From NCBI RefSeq assembly GCF_029433255.1, contig NZ_JAQTHU010000001.1:620001-684000 (forward strand): DNA of 64,000 bases, read 5' to 3'. The position numbers and the translations under genes are program-made. Shown piece after piece: positions 44,660 through 53,587 of this stretch; positions within the stretch are counted from its first letter, which is position 1; each line of letters starts with the position of its first letter. This stretch comes from Lactobacillus sp. ESL0791 (GTDB lineage: Bacteria > Bacillota > Bacilli > Lactobacillales > Lactobacillaceae). Below the pieces are notes generated by a model. That model made no database searches. It was not told where the DNA came from and was given only the letters and a program-made list of their open reading frames with translations.

Positions 44660-46396
44660 ATGAAAAGAAATAAAAAATTGTTCACCTTGTTAACAGCAGC
44701 AATATTAACAGTACCAAGTTCATTTTTAGTGACAAGTAATGTTCAAGTTCGGGCAGCTAAGTCGCAAAAAGGTACTTTTAAAATTAATATGGGCGAAACT
44801 TATCTTTATGACAAGAATGGCCATATTTATAAAAAATATGGCAAACTTGGGAAACTGCCGACGCAGATTGATAACAAAGACTTGCTTGAGCTGCAGACAG
44901 ATAAAGCACTTAAATATTATGGCTACCGCACAATTAAAGGTGAGCGTTATTTAAATGTAGGGAATAATGGTTATGTTAAATTAGCTGATGTTAATGTCCT
45001 TAATGGTAAAAATATTCAGCGGGGTAAGCTGGTGCTTGATCATAATTCACGTGTTTATAATAAAAACGGTAGGAAAAAAGCGCAGGTACTTGCTAAAGGT
45101 GCTTTTGTCAAATACGCAGGTAAAGTTGCGCCGATTAGTGAAGCAAAAGATTATTATACGGCTGAGTGGGGCATTTCTAAAGATGCTGAGGGAGTCCATG
45201 TGGCTACAAGAGCTTGGCTGCCTTATCGAATGATTAAAGGACAGGATTATTATTCACTGGGTAAAAATCGTTACATTAAAGCCGGTAATGTTAAATATAT
45301 TGATGGTATAAGTCTGTATACTAATAAAGCAATTACAGTTACTGCTACGCAAAATTTAAAAATTTATCGTGGACCGCTTAATTATTCTAATAGTGACGAC
45401 GGTAATTTCTTTAATCCGACTGATCAAGTTATTCGAAAGGGAAGCAAGTTTAAAATTGACCGCAATTTGTATGTAACGAATGAAGATCCGGATGATTATT
45501 ATCGTCTGGCTGGTAAAGATGAATATGTTGATGGTGATGCCAATGCAAACGGTGCAACCGATAAATTGGAAGTTTCCGCATATGAAGATTTATCAGAGAC
45601 TAGAGTGGGTTATAAGACAAATGCAAAAATTTATAATGCTAAAGGAACCGCTTTGTATCCTGAACTATACATTGATTCACTTAAGAATAATCATATGGCA
45701 AAAGTTAATGAAGCAGTTTATCTCTGGGTCCCAAGTGAACAGAAAGCTGAACTCTTTTATCAGTTGGACAAACAAAGTTACGATTTAACGAGCAGTCCCA
45801 CTCCAACCAAAGAAACTGCTTCATCACAGGATACTAATAAACAGGTGGTTGACGGTTATATTAAAGCTAGTGACGTTGAATATGCTTCTGGACCATACTT
45901 GCAGCCGATTAATAGTGCGCAGGATGCAGAAAAAGAGCGGGTTACAGCAACTAAAAGTGATCGGCAGAACCTAGAAAACTTAATTAGCGCGGGTGCCGCA
46001 GTAGAAAAATCCGAAAAGTATCTTTTATCTGGTGGCACGCTGCGCGCAAACTATGATTCGGCATTAGCAACAGCCAAGCAAGTTATTGCTGCTGAAGATA
46101 GCAGTGTGGGGGAAGTAAACCTTGCCAATGCAGAGTTGACCGCTGCTGGGAAAGCCCTTAACGGTCAAAAGGTACCGGTGAAAAATCTTGCTAAATTGAC
46201 TCAGAATGAAGGGTTTAGTGTTGGTCATCTTGCATCAAGAGCTTTTGAAGGGGGAAAGTATCCTGAGTATGTGGTTAATTTTAATTTGAAGAAAAATAAA
46301 CTGATTTTGACAGAAATTGCTAAGGATGCAAGTGGCAAATATCAGGATATTCCACATGAATTAAACATTGCTGATTACGCAGTGGAAGAAAAATAA
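44660..46396 (+). CDS. Large secreted SLAP-domain protein with C-terminal helical (FIVAR-like) region
   Basis: 578 residues. Signal peptide ends near VQVRAAKS. The first SLAP-like module has INMGETYLYDKNG and GNNGYVKLADVNVLNG; the second has LDHNSRVYNKNGRKK, MIKGQDYYSLGKNRYIKAGN. Another half near 360-420 has VYLWVPSEQKAELFYQL and VKYIDG/VEYASGP. From about 440 a helical segment (LENLISAGAAVEKSEKYLL, YDSALATAKQVIAAEDSS) resembles FIVAR modules, and the last 60 residues form a beta domain ending DIPHELNIADYAVEEK. A paralogue with the same C-terminal layout is decayed at 47161. Likely wall-bound surface protein; AGAGGC precedes the ATG. Confidence 0.8.
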   Translation: MKRNKKLFTLLTAAILTVPSSFLVTSNVQVRAAKSQKGTFKINMGETYLYDKNGHIYKKYGKLGKLPTQIDNKDLLELQTDKALKYYGYRTIKGERYLNVGNNGYVKLADVNVLNGKNIQRGKLVLDHNSRVYNKNGRKKAQVLAKGAFVKYAGKVAPISEAKDYYTAEWGISKDAEGVHVATRAWLPYRMIKGQDYYSLGKNRYIKAGNVKYIDGISLYTNKAITVTATQNLKIYRGPLNYSNSDDGNFFNPTDQVIRKGSKFKIDRNLYVTNEDPDDYYRLAGKDEYVDGDANANGATDKLEVSAYEDLSETRVGYKTNAKIYNAKGTALYPELYIDSLKNNHMAKVNEAVYLWVPSEQKAELFYQLDKQSYDLTSSPTPTKETASSQDTNKQVVDGYIKASDVEYASGPYLQPINSAQDAEKERVTATKSDRQNLENLISAGAAVEKSEKYLLSGGTLRANYDSALATAKQVIAAEDSSVGEVNLANAELTAAGKALNGQKVPVKNLAKLTQNEGFSVGHLASRAFEGGKYPEYVVNFNLKKNKLILTEIAKDASGKYQDIPHELNIADYAVEEK

Positions 46397-46511
46397 ATTA
46401 ATTTAAGAAGGCTGAAAAAGCAGCTTTCTTTTTATTTTGCCCTTGTTTACTAAAAGATAGTTGTATAATTAAAGCTATAGAAAATTATTATTATATAAAG
46501 AAAGTAGAAAA

Positions 46512-47105
46512 ATGAAAGAATTATATTTAATGCGCCATGGTGAAACAATTTTTAACAAAAAAAGATTGGCCCAAGGCTCGACCGATTCACCGTTAACCGA
46601 AAAGGGTATCAAGGAGGCTGCCAAAGTGGGGAAGTACTTTGCAGCTGAAGGATTAACTTTTGATCACGCCTATTCTTCAACGCAAGAGCGGGCCAGTGAT
46701 ACTTTAGAACTGGTGACCAAGCAGCCATATAAGCGGTTAAAGGGACTTAAGGAACTTGATTTTGGCTTGTTTGAAGCCGAGCCTGATTATCTGCTGCCTA
46801 AGGCTACTTTTAAGGATCCGGCTGAAGTCAATTTGCTCGTACCATATGGCGGCGAGTCGACTTTGCATGTATCGGAGCGGATGAACCAAACAATTACGGA
46901 AATTATGAACAAGCCGGATCATCAACAAGTGTTGATTGTCAGTCATGGTGCGGCAATTATTTCGTTTATCGCCAAATGGATGTCTTTTACGGAAATTGCG
47001 GCCCAAGTGGGCGATATGCCTAACTGCTGCGTTCTGCATTTTGGATATGACAACGGCAAATTTACTTTTAAAGAAATGATTGATGCAAGAAAATTGCCGG
47101 AATAA
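46512..47105 (+). CDS. Histidine phosphatase (phosphoglycerate mutase superfamily)
   Basis: 197 residues. The catalytic RHG is in LYLMRHGETIFNKKRLAQGS, with the second active-site His in VLIVSHGAAI. Small broad-specificity phosphatases of this type act on sugar phosphates or nucleotides; the substrate here is unknown. AAAGAAAG precedes the ATG. It sits alone between the SLAP gene and the SLAP pseudogene. Confidence 0.9.
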   Translation: MKELYLMRHGETIFNKKRLAQGSTDSPLTEKGIKEAAKVGKYFAAEGLTFDHAYSSTQERASDTLELVTKQPYKRLKGLKELDFGLFEAEPDYLLPKATFKDPAEVNLLVPYGGESTLHVSERMNQTITEIMNKPDHQQVLIVSHGAAIISFIAKWMSFTEIAAQVGDMPNCCVLHFGYDNGKFTFKEMIDARKLPE

Positions 47106-47160
47106 ATTTAAACTGGCTGCCTAATAAAATGATTTTATAAGATGTGGTTTGAGGTAGTAA

Positions 47161-48618
47161 ATGAGAAAGAATAGAAAATTAAATCTATTATTAGTTGCAA
47201 TCAACTTAATGGCTGCACCAACCGCGATTTTTGCTAATAATCCGCAGCAGGTTCAAGTAGCTGCAACAACGGTTAAGCTGAATCTGAATCATAATACGCG
47301 TGTTTATAATAAAAAAGGGTAAAAACTTTGGTCCTACCACGGTCATAGTTTGCTGCTCAAGCAAAAGAAAACCATTAAGGTTACCCGTAAAATTAGCCCA
47401 ATTACTGATCCCAAAACTAAACACTATTCTTTCCATGATGATGTGTGGAATTGGTTTTATTTGCCATATAAAACCATTAATGGTCAAGAATATTATAGTA
47501 TCGGCCATGGTGGATATATCAAAGCTGTTAATGTTAACACGGTCAACAAGCAGGAATTGTTGACCAATCAGGTAACGATCAAGTTGACTAAGAAGATGTT
47601 TGATAAGAAAAATATGATCAATATTTATGATGCTACGAGCGATCAGACTAAGCCTAAGCATTTTAAATTAGGTCAAAAGGTTATTTTGATGCCTAAATAG
47701 ATGGTAATGATGATTGGGATACGGGAGAAGGAGATTACTGTCTGTTGCGGATTAAGGGAACTAATAAGTATTTTGACGAAAAATATGATTAAGATGGCAA
47801 AAGCTTAACTCCAACTTATACTACTAAAACTTTACTGCCAATTGCTAAGTATGAAAAGGTTGCAATTACCGCTGAGGCTGATTGTATATAACGAAAAAGG
47901 TGAACTAGCGAATGAAAATACTACTCAAGACCAGCGTAAAGTGACGCTTAAGAAGAGTAGTATCACTTATAGTGTTACTAAGGAATTGTATCTGCGGTTA
48001 CCAGGACAAAATAAAGCAGAATTGTTTTTATCAATTTCATGATAAATGGGCCACGGAGGATGCTTATAATTTAGTCAAAGCTGATAATGTTAAATATGCA
48101 TACGGCCCGAAGTTGCAAGTTGCTAATACAGAAGCTGATGTGATGAGTGACAAGGTGCTTGCAACAAACTCTGATTGAGCTGAGTTAAAAGTATTATTGG
48201 ATAAAGCACTAAAAGTACGAGCAAGTGAGCGCTATAGTTATTTTTCATCTAAAACTTATTATGATAGTGAGTGGCGCAAGCTCAAAGAGTTTATGATGCA
48301 ACGATTAGTTCAAATGCAGAGATTAAGGCTGCGATAACCGCCTTACAAGGAGCTGATCAAGAGTTAAATGATGGAAAAAGGGTTCCAGTTAAGGACTTGA
48401 AGCATATAACTGATGATGAGGCTAAGAAGATTGTTGCTTTAGTAGACCATGCAAGCTATTTGAAATATCAGAAAACTAATAATTTCCAAAATTACGAAGT
48501 GAAGTTTAATGATGATAGAATTGAATTAGAATTATTTATCACGGATTCAAGCAGTAAGCCTGCAACTGTGAAGAAGTATAAGTTGGATATTAATGACTAT
48601 GTGACTAAGGAAAATTAG
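47161..48618 (+). pseudogene. Decayed SLAP/FIVAR-like surface protein gene
   Basis: It begins with a good signal peptide (MRKNRKLNLLLVAINLMAAP). It is broken by TAA at 47320-47322, where paralogues have the Gln of GQK; by a frameshift near 47696 with TAG at 47698; by TAA at 47790 and 47889; by frame changes near 47885 and 48028; and by TGA at 48176-48178. Fragments match the gene at 44660 and proteins B-D: DDVWNWFYLPYKTINGQEYY, VKYAYGPKLQVANTE, and a C-terminal LQGADQELNDGKRVPVKDL region. At least three stops and several frameshifts show long decay. It ends 55 bases before the first T-box promoter. Confidence 0.88.
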
Positions 48619-48673
48619 TCGTGCAATTAACAAATAATCGTTAATTAAATGGTCATAAGCAATGAAGTGATTA

Positions 48674-48701
48674 TTGACAAAGATGCATCAAGTAGTACAA
48701 T
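48674..48701 (+). promoter_or_regulatory. Promoter of T-box leader copy 1
   Basis: TTGACA at 48674, 16 bases, TACAAT at 48696; the same pair with the same spacing occurs upstream of alaS at 53343. Confidence 0.8.
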
Positions 48702-48896
48702 AACTGGTGACTTAAGATATGTTTTTTTAGTAAGGCAGTTCACAGAAAGGGTCGTTTGTTGAGAAGGCCCATTTCCTACTAAAAAATGCTCCTGATAGTT
48801 TTAAAATTAAAATAATTAAGAGGTAACAAAAAACTGTTGCAATTAAGGTGGTACCGCGTATGATGTGCGTCCTTAAATTTTGTAACAGTGTTTTTA
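48702..48896 (+). promoter_or_regulatory. T-box riboswitch copy 1 (Ala specifier), upstream of the restriction gene
   Basis: The T-box core AATTAAGGTGGTACCGCG lies at 48841-48858, with the complementary GCGTCCTTAA after it. A stem I runs from about 48715 to 48800, with GGGTC/GGCCC distal helix and the specifier triplet GCT (Ala) at 48788-48790 in the loop. The terminator stem pairs ACTGTTGC with GTAACAGT, followed by TTTTT. Compared with copy 2 the leader has five differences in about 206 bases. One of them (A for C at the base of the terminator stem) breaks a pair, and the T run is two shorter. It lies 25 bases ahead of the endonuclease gene. Confidence 0.88.
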
Positions 48897-48920
48897 TCTA
48901 AAATTTTTAGAGGATTTAAA

Positions 48921-51083
48921 ATGAGAATTATAAATAAAAATCGGTTTAGTGTTTTTAATTTAGAAGATACTAATGGCAGGAGTGGAGCATATTATACAAG
49001 CTTAATAGTTTATTTATCTATATTAAATAATATGCAGAATGAAACTTCTAAAAGTTGGACATGGGGGGCATATCCAAATTTAACACAATATAATTTTTAT
49101 AAGAGAGTTGCTTCTTCAAATGAATTTAAAAATAGAGATACAAATAAAATTAAAAATTTTAAAAAAGGAGTAGCTGTAAAAAATCTACAAAATAAATTTT
49201 TGACAGGAAAATTAAAAAAAGACTCTGAGTTACTTAAATTTCTTGATAAAAATATAGAGCAACGCTCAAGACATTATACAAGTAATCTCGTAAAGTTGGG
49301 ATTAGTTGATGGGCAACGTATAGTTACACCTGTGGGTAAATCCTTATTAAGTGCTAATGGAACTAAAGAAATTTCTCGTTCCAAATTAGAAAACAATATT
49401 TCTATTGCTGATAATTCATTAATAATATTACGACAGCTTGCAAAGTTTAAAGTCAATAAAATTAATTATAATAAAGAAACTGATAAAACTAAGGTTTGTA
49501 TGTATTCTCCATTTAATTTCTTGATAGCTGCTTTATTAAAGAAATCAAGTATTGAAGAAGGATTACTTTTTAAAAGCTTAAGTGCTTTAACGCCATACAA
49601 TCAAGTAAACATAACAGATTATATTAAAAAAATCACATCTAAATTTGGAATTAAGAATATACATGATTATAATGTTGCATTGTATAAAGAACAAATAAAA
49701 CATTTTGGAGATGATAATAGTCTTTTAGACAAGAAAAATTTTTTGGAAAATATTGCTTTTAAAAATCGTAAATCAGGTAAAATGGAAGAGCTATATTATA
49801 ATTTTTATAAGTCTAATAGGGCTTTTGCAAAATGTCATACGCAAGATAATTTGGACAAACTGTTAATAATTGTAAATGGTAAAGGAAAAAATGAAATAAA
49901 GAAAAGATTTAATGGCAACAAAAATATTTTTATGCTTAAAGGAAAAAATTCACGAGAATTAAATGTTTTTTTGAAAAATAATGCCGAAAATGAATTTATT
50001 AGTAAAGGTAATAGCAATAATTTTTATGTTGATGCTGCAATTATTAATACTAGAGAAGTTAATATAGATGAATATCATAAATCATTCGAGAAATTAACAA
50101 AAATTGGCTCTGTTATAACAAGTAACGAAGGAATTGTATCATTAACTTTTCCTAAATTTTGGAAGGCAATTGATAAAAAATATCCTTTTAATAAACATAT
50201 CTTTGAAACAAAGGAATTATCTAGTAATCTACAAGAAAATACGATTTTCTCTGATTTTCAAACTGATATTACATTAGAAAAAATATTTAGTTTATCTGAA
50301 AAGGCTGTACAAGAAGTCCTTGAAGTATATCTAAAAAGTTATGGGCATAAAACTGAAAAAGAAATTAAAGAGGAGCAGCTTAAAGAACAAAATAAAGTCC
50401 TGCTAGAAAAATTAAAGGTAATCATGCCGCAAAAAAGATTATTAAAATTACTTCCATTGTTTATTGAACGTGATGATAATAAAATTCTGCGTTATACGAC
50501 AAAAGATGCAACTGTTCCAACAATTTTTGAATGGATTGTGGCCATAGGGTGGTATTATCTATCTAAAAATAAATATAATTTAAAAAAATCAATGCAACTT
50601 TCTTTAGATACTGATGGTTATCCTATTACTCAAGCACCTGGTCAAAAGAACAAAGATGAAGTAGGAGCAGGTGATATTATTGCTAAGTACAAAGATAGAA
50701 CTGTGCAGTTAGAAGCAACATTAATGGATAAAAATGCAATTAAGCGAGGAGAATGGGAGCCAGTATTGCGTCATTCAGCGAATCTTTCAGCAGCTAGTTC
50801 TGTTCCAGTACAAACTTATTTTGTCACATCAAAAACAGATAAAAATACAGAAAATATATGGCGCTCAGTAGCAGCTACCGATATTGAAGAAACTGGTAAT
50901 AAGCATAGAGAAAGTAGAGTTATCATTTATCCGGTTGATATCGTTACATTTAAGCACTGGATTGAAACTAAAGGGATTGATGAAGTAAAAATATGGGAAA
51001 AGATTGATAAATCATATGCGCCATTAGTTAATACAAAATTTGATAATAAATGGAAACAAGAAATACTAAATGAAATTGGCTAG
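48921..51083 (+). CDS. Type II (AlwI-like, type IIS) restriction endonuclease
   Basis: 720 residues, start ATG 48921 behind AGAGG; a longer frame from GTG 48888 lies inside the terminator stem. The nuclease core is near the C-terminus: GAGDIIAKY with Asp585, then VQLEATLMD with Glu598, followed by EWEPVLRHSANL. This D-x12-E-x-T plus E-PV-RH arrangement recalls the AlwI/PleI-type IIS endonucleases, whose catalytic motif is a PD-(D/E)XK variant. The N-terminal 300 residues likely recognise DNA. Very AT-rich compared with alaS, so acquired. It is followed by a fused double methyltransferase. Target sequence unknown; GGATC-like is only a guess from family. Confidence 0.72.
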   Translation: MRIINKNRFSVFNLEDTNGRSGAYYTSLIVYLSILNNMQNETSKSWTWGAYPNLTQYNFYKRVASSNEFKNRDTNKIKNFKKGVAVKNLQNKFLTGKLKKDSELLKFLDKNIEQRSRHYTSNLVKLGLVDGQRIVTPVGKSLLSANGTKEISRSKLENNISIADNSLIILRQLAKFKVNKINYNKETDKTKVCMYSPFNFLIAALLKKSSIEEGLLFKSLSALTPYNQVNITDYIKKITSKFGIKNIHDYNVALYKEQIKHFGDDNSLLDKKNFLENIAFKNRKSGKMEELYYNFYKSNRAFAKCHTQDNLDKLLIIVNGKGKNEIKKRFNGNKNIFMLKGKNSRELNVFLKNNAENEFISKGNSNNFYVDAAIINTREVNIDEYHKSFEKLTKIGSVITSNEGIVSLTFPKFWKAIDKKYPFNKHIFETKELSSNLQENTIFSDFQTDITLEKIFSLSEKAVQEVLEVYLKSYGHKTEKEIKEEQLKEQNKVLLEKLKVIMPQKRLLKLLPLFIERDDNKILRYTTKDATVPTIFEWIVAIGWYYLSKNKYNLKKSMQLSLDTDGYPITQAPGQKNKDEVGAGDIIAKYKDRTVQLEATLMDKNAIKRGEWEPVLRHSANLSAASSVPVQTYFVTSKTDKNTENIWRSVAATDIEETGNKHRESRVIIYPVDIVTFKHWIETKGIDEVKIWEKIDKSYAPLVNTKFDNKWKQEILNEIG

Positions 51084-51202
51084 TTTTGTGTTTGTAATAT
51101 ATAAAACAATTATATTGATTAACATATTTTAAAAATAATTTAAAAATATTTGCGTAATTATAGGTGTCGATGTATTATATGTTTTATTGTAAAAAGAAAG
51201 TG

Positions 51203-53314
51203 ATGCCTAAAATGATGACTACTAATCAAATAACTGCTAAGTATGGTATTACAAGGCAAACCCTAAATAATTGGGTACAAAAAAAATATATCCCTTCACC
51301 TAAAATGAAAAGAGGACATCAAAACGTGTGGACATCGAGTCAATTAAAACTAATTGACAAGAGGGTGGCTCATAAGAATATAAGACAGCTCAATCTTTTT
51401 GATGTTGATTTAAAGCCTTTGCATATAAATAATAGACGTTATTTAGGTTGTAAGCAAAGAATGCTAAATTTTATCAATCGCACTGTAAGTGAAAATACGA
51501 CTAATGTAAAAACTGTTGCTGATATATTTGCTGGTACAGGTGTTGTAGCTAATTTGTTTAGAGCACAGGGGAAAAAAGTTATAGTCAATGATATTTTGAC
51601 TTCAAATTATATTACGTATGAAACTTGGTTTGGAAATGAAGAGGTTGATATTTCGAAAATAAAAAGAATTTTATCTAAATTAAATTCTTTAAAAGGTGTA
51701 GAAGGTTATGTAACAAAAAATTTTGGTAATAGGTATTTTTCTATTGAAAATGCTAAAAAAATTGATGCAATTCGTGAAAAAATTGAGGTATTAAAGAATG
51801 TTAATAAGCGTGAAAGGTCTTTTCTTTTAACTTCTTTATTATATGCAATGGATAAAGTATCAAATACTGTTGGACACTTTGACTCATACAGAAAGCACAT
51901 GGATAGCTATAGGCCTATCTATTTAAGGTGTCCAGATCTTAATATTAATGGGGAAAATGAAATTTATAATGAAGACGCAAATAAATTAGTTAAAAAAGTT
52001 AAAGCTGATCTTGTTTATATTGATACACCATATAATTCAAGGGGATATGAGAGTATGTATCATGTTCTAGAAAATGTAATGGAATGGAAAAAGCCTGCTG
52101 TTGAGGGAGTTGCAAAAAAAGCTATAAATAGGAAAGAAAAGTCGTCAGATTATACAACTTCAAAAGCTCCCCAAGCATTTAGTGATCTAATTTCAAATAT
52201 AAATGCAAGATATATTTTGGTTTCATATAATAATATGGCAAAGAAAGGTAATTCAAGATCAAATGCTAAAATTTCAAATGAAGAAATAATTGATATTCTT
52301 AAAAAAAGGGGGGAGGTAAAGGTTTTTTCAACAGATTTTAATGCATTTACTACAGGTAAATCCAAAATTTCTAATCATAAAGAGTTGTTATATTTATGTA
52401 TTGTTGATACAAAATACGATCAAGTGATTCAATCTCCCTTAAATTATACTGGGGCCAAGCATAAAGTGTTACCTCAAATTAAGCCTTTATTTCCAAAAAA
52501 ATACTCAAGGTTTATCGATTTGTTCGTAGGAGGCGGTAGTGTCACAGCTAATCTTATTAGCGATAATATAGCAGATTTATATATTATGAATGATATAGAA
52601 CCACATATTATGGATTTTTTTAAATTTCTTGCAAAGACTAATATTAATGATTTTATTAAAAATGTGGAGAGCAGAATAAAAGAATATAAATTATCAAATT
52701 CAAAATTAAACGGTTATGAATTTTATGGATGTGACAGTGCTAAAGGCCTTAGCAAATTTAATAAAAAAGGGTTTCTAAAACTACGTTCGGACTATAATGC
52801 TAATCCTAATTCATTAGAATTCTATTTACTTATTGTTTTTGGATTTAATAATCAGGTACGATTTAATTCAAAAGGAGAATATAACCTTCCAGTAGGTAAA
52901 AGAGATTTTAACCAAAAAATGCAGGATAAACTTGTAGACTTTTCAAGAATTTTAAAAAATCCAAAATTATATTTTAGTTCCAAAGATTTTAGACAAATTA
53001 AATTTAAGAAAGATGATTTTATATATGCAGATCCACCATATCTTATTTCAGAAGCTACTTACAATGAAAATAGTGGATGGACTGAAAAAGATGAAGTTGA
53101 TCTATATAATTATTTGGATAGAGCCGATAAAGCTGGAGTTAGATTTGCTTTATCTAACGTAATTTTACATAAGAATCTTGAAAACAAAATTCTTGAGAAA
53201 TGGTCAGCCAAGTATAATTTGAATGTTATTGATCATAATTATAATAATAGTAATTATCAAACATCAGCTGGTAGAAGTAGAACTGTCGAAGTTTTAGTAA
53301 CAAACTATAATTAA
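51203..53314 (+). CDS. HTH fused to two DNA adenine methyltransferase domains
   Basis: 703 residues. An N-terminal MerR-like helix-turn-helix (TTNQITAKYGITRQTLNNWV) comes first. A first D12-class N6-adenine methyltransferase follows, with motif I DIFAGTGVVA near 107 and motif IV DTPY near 274. A second begins about 410, with YTGAKHKVLP, motif I DLFVGGGSV near 439 and motif IV DPPY near 610. Two fused adenine methylases, as in M.FokI, modify both strands of an asymmetric site, matching a type IIS partner. The HTH may autoregulate the operon. ATG 51203 is preferred; GTG 51164 is the upstream limit. AT-rich like the endonuclease gene. Confidence 0.88.
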   Translation: MPKMMTTNQITAKYGITRQTLNNWVQKKYIPSPKMKRGHQNVWTSSQLKLIDKRVAHKNIRQLNLFDVDLKPLHINNRRYLGCKQRMLNFINRTVSENTTNVKTVADIFAGTGVVANLFRAQGKKVIVNDILTSNYITYETWFGNEEVDISKIKRILSKLNSLKGVEGYVTKNFGNRYFSIENAKKIDAIREKIEVLKNVNKRERSFLLTSLLYAMDKVSNTVGHFDSYRKHMDSYRPIYLRCPDLNINGENEIYNEDANKLVKKVKADLVYIDTPYNSRGYESMYHVLENVMEWKKPAVEGVAKKAINRKEKSSDYTTSKAPQAFSDLISNINARYILVSYNNMAKKGNSRSNAKISNEEIIDILKKRGEVKVFSTDFNAFTTGKSKISNHKELLYLCIVDTKYDQVIQSPLNYTGAKHKVLPQIKPLFPKKYSRFIDLFVGGGSVTANLISDNIADLYIMNDIEPHIMDFFKFLAKTNINDFIKNVESRIKEYKLSNSKLNGYEFYGCDSAKGLSKFNKKGFLKLRSDYNANPNSLEFYLLIVFGFNNQVRFNSKGEYNLPVGKRDFNQKMQDKLVDFSRILKNPKLYFSSKDFRQIKFKKDDFIYADPPYLISEATYNENSGWTEKDEVDLYNYLDRADKAGVRFALSNVILHKNLENKILEKWSAKYNLNVIDHNYNNSNYQTSAGRSRTVEVLVTNYN

Positions 53315-53342
53315 TGTGTAGTGTTAAGTTATCAAGTGTATA

Positions 53343-53370
53343 TTGACAAAACCATTCCAAGTAGTACAAT
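53343..53370 (+). promoter_or_regulatory. alaS promoter (T-box leader copy 2)
   Basis: TTGACA at 53343, 16 bases, TACAAT at 53365. Confidence 0.85.
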
Positions 53371-53566
53371 AACTGGTGACTTAAGACATGTTTTTTAGTA
53401 AGGCAGTTCACAGAGAGGGTCGCTTGTTGAGAAGGCCCATTTCCTACTAAAAAATGCTCCTGATAGTTTTAAAATTAAAATAATTAAGAGGTAACAAAAC
53501 ACTGTTGCAATTAAGGTGGTACCGCGTATGATGTGCGTCCTTAAATTTTGTAACAGTGTTTTTTTA
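53371..53566 (+). promoter_or_regulatory. T-box riboswitch copy 2 (Ala specifier), upstream of alaS
   Basis: T-box core AATTAAGGTGGTACCGCG at 53509-53526 and specifier GCT at 53456-53458. The terminator stem AACACTGTTGC (53498-53508) pairs fully with GTAACAGTGTT (53550-53560), then seven T in all. Uncharged tRNA-Ala is expected to stabilise the antiterminator and raise alaS expression. Nearly identical to copy 1 at 48702. Confidence 0.93.
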
Positions 53567-53587
53567 TATTCAAAAAAGGAGAAAATA

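Noticed and set aside
48888..48920. Upstream GTG start extending the endonuclease by 11 residues
   Set aside because: It lies inside the T-box terminator stem and has no ribosome site, whereas ATG 48921 has AGAGG at good spacing.
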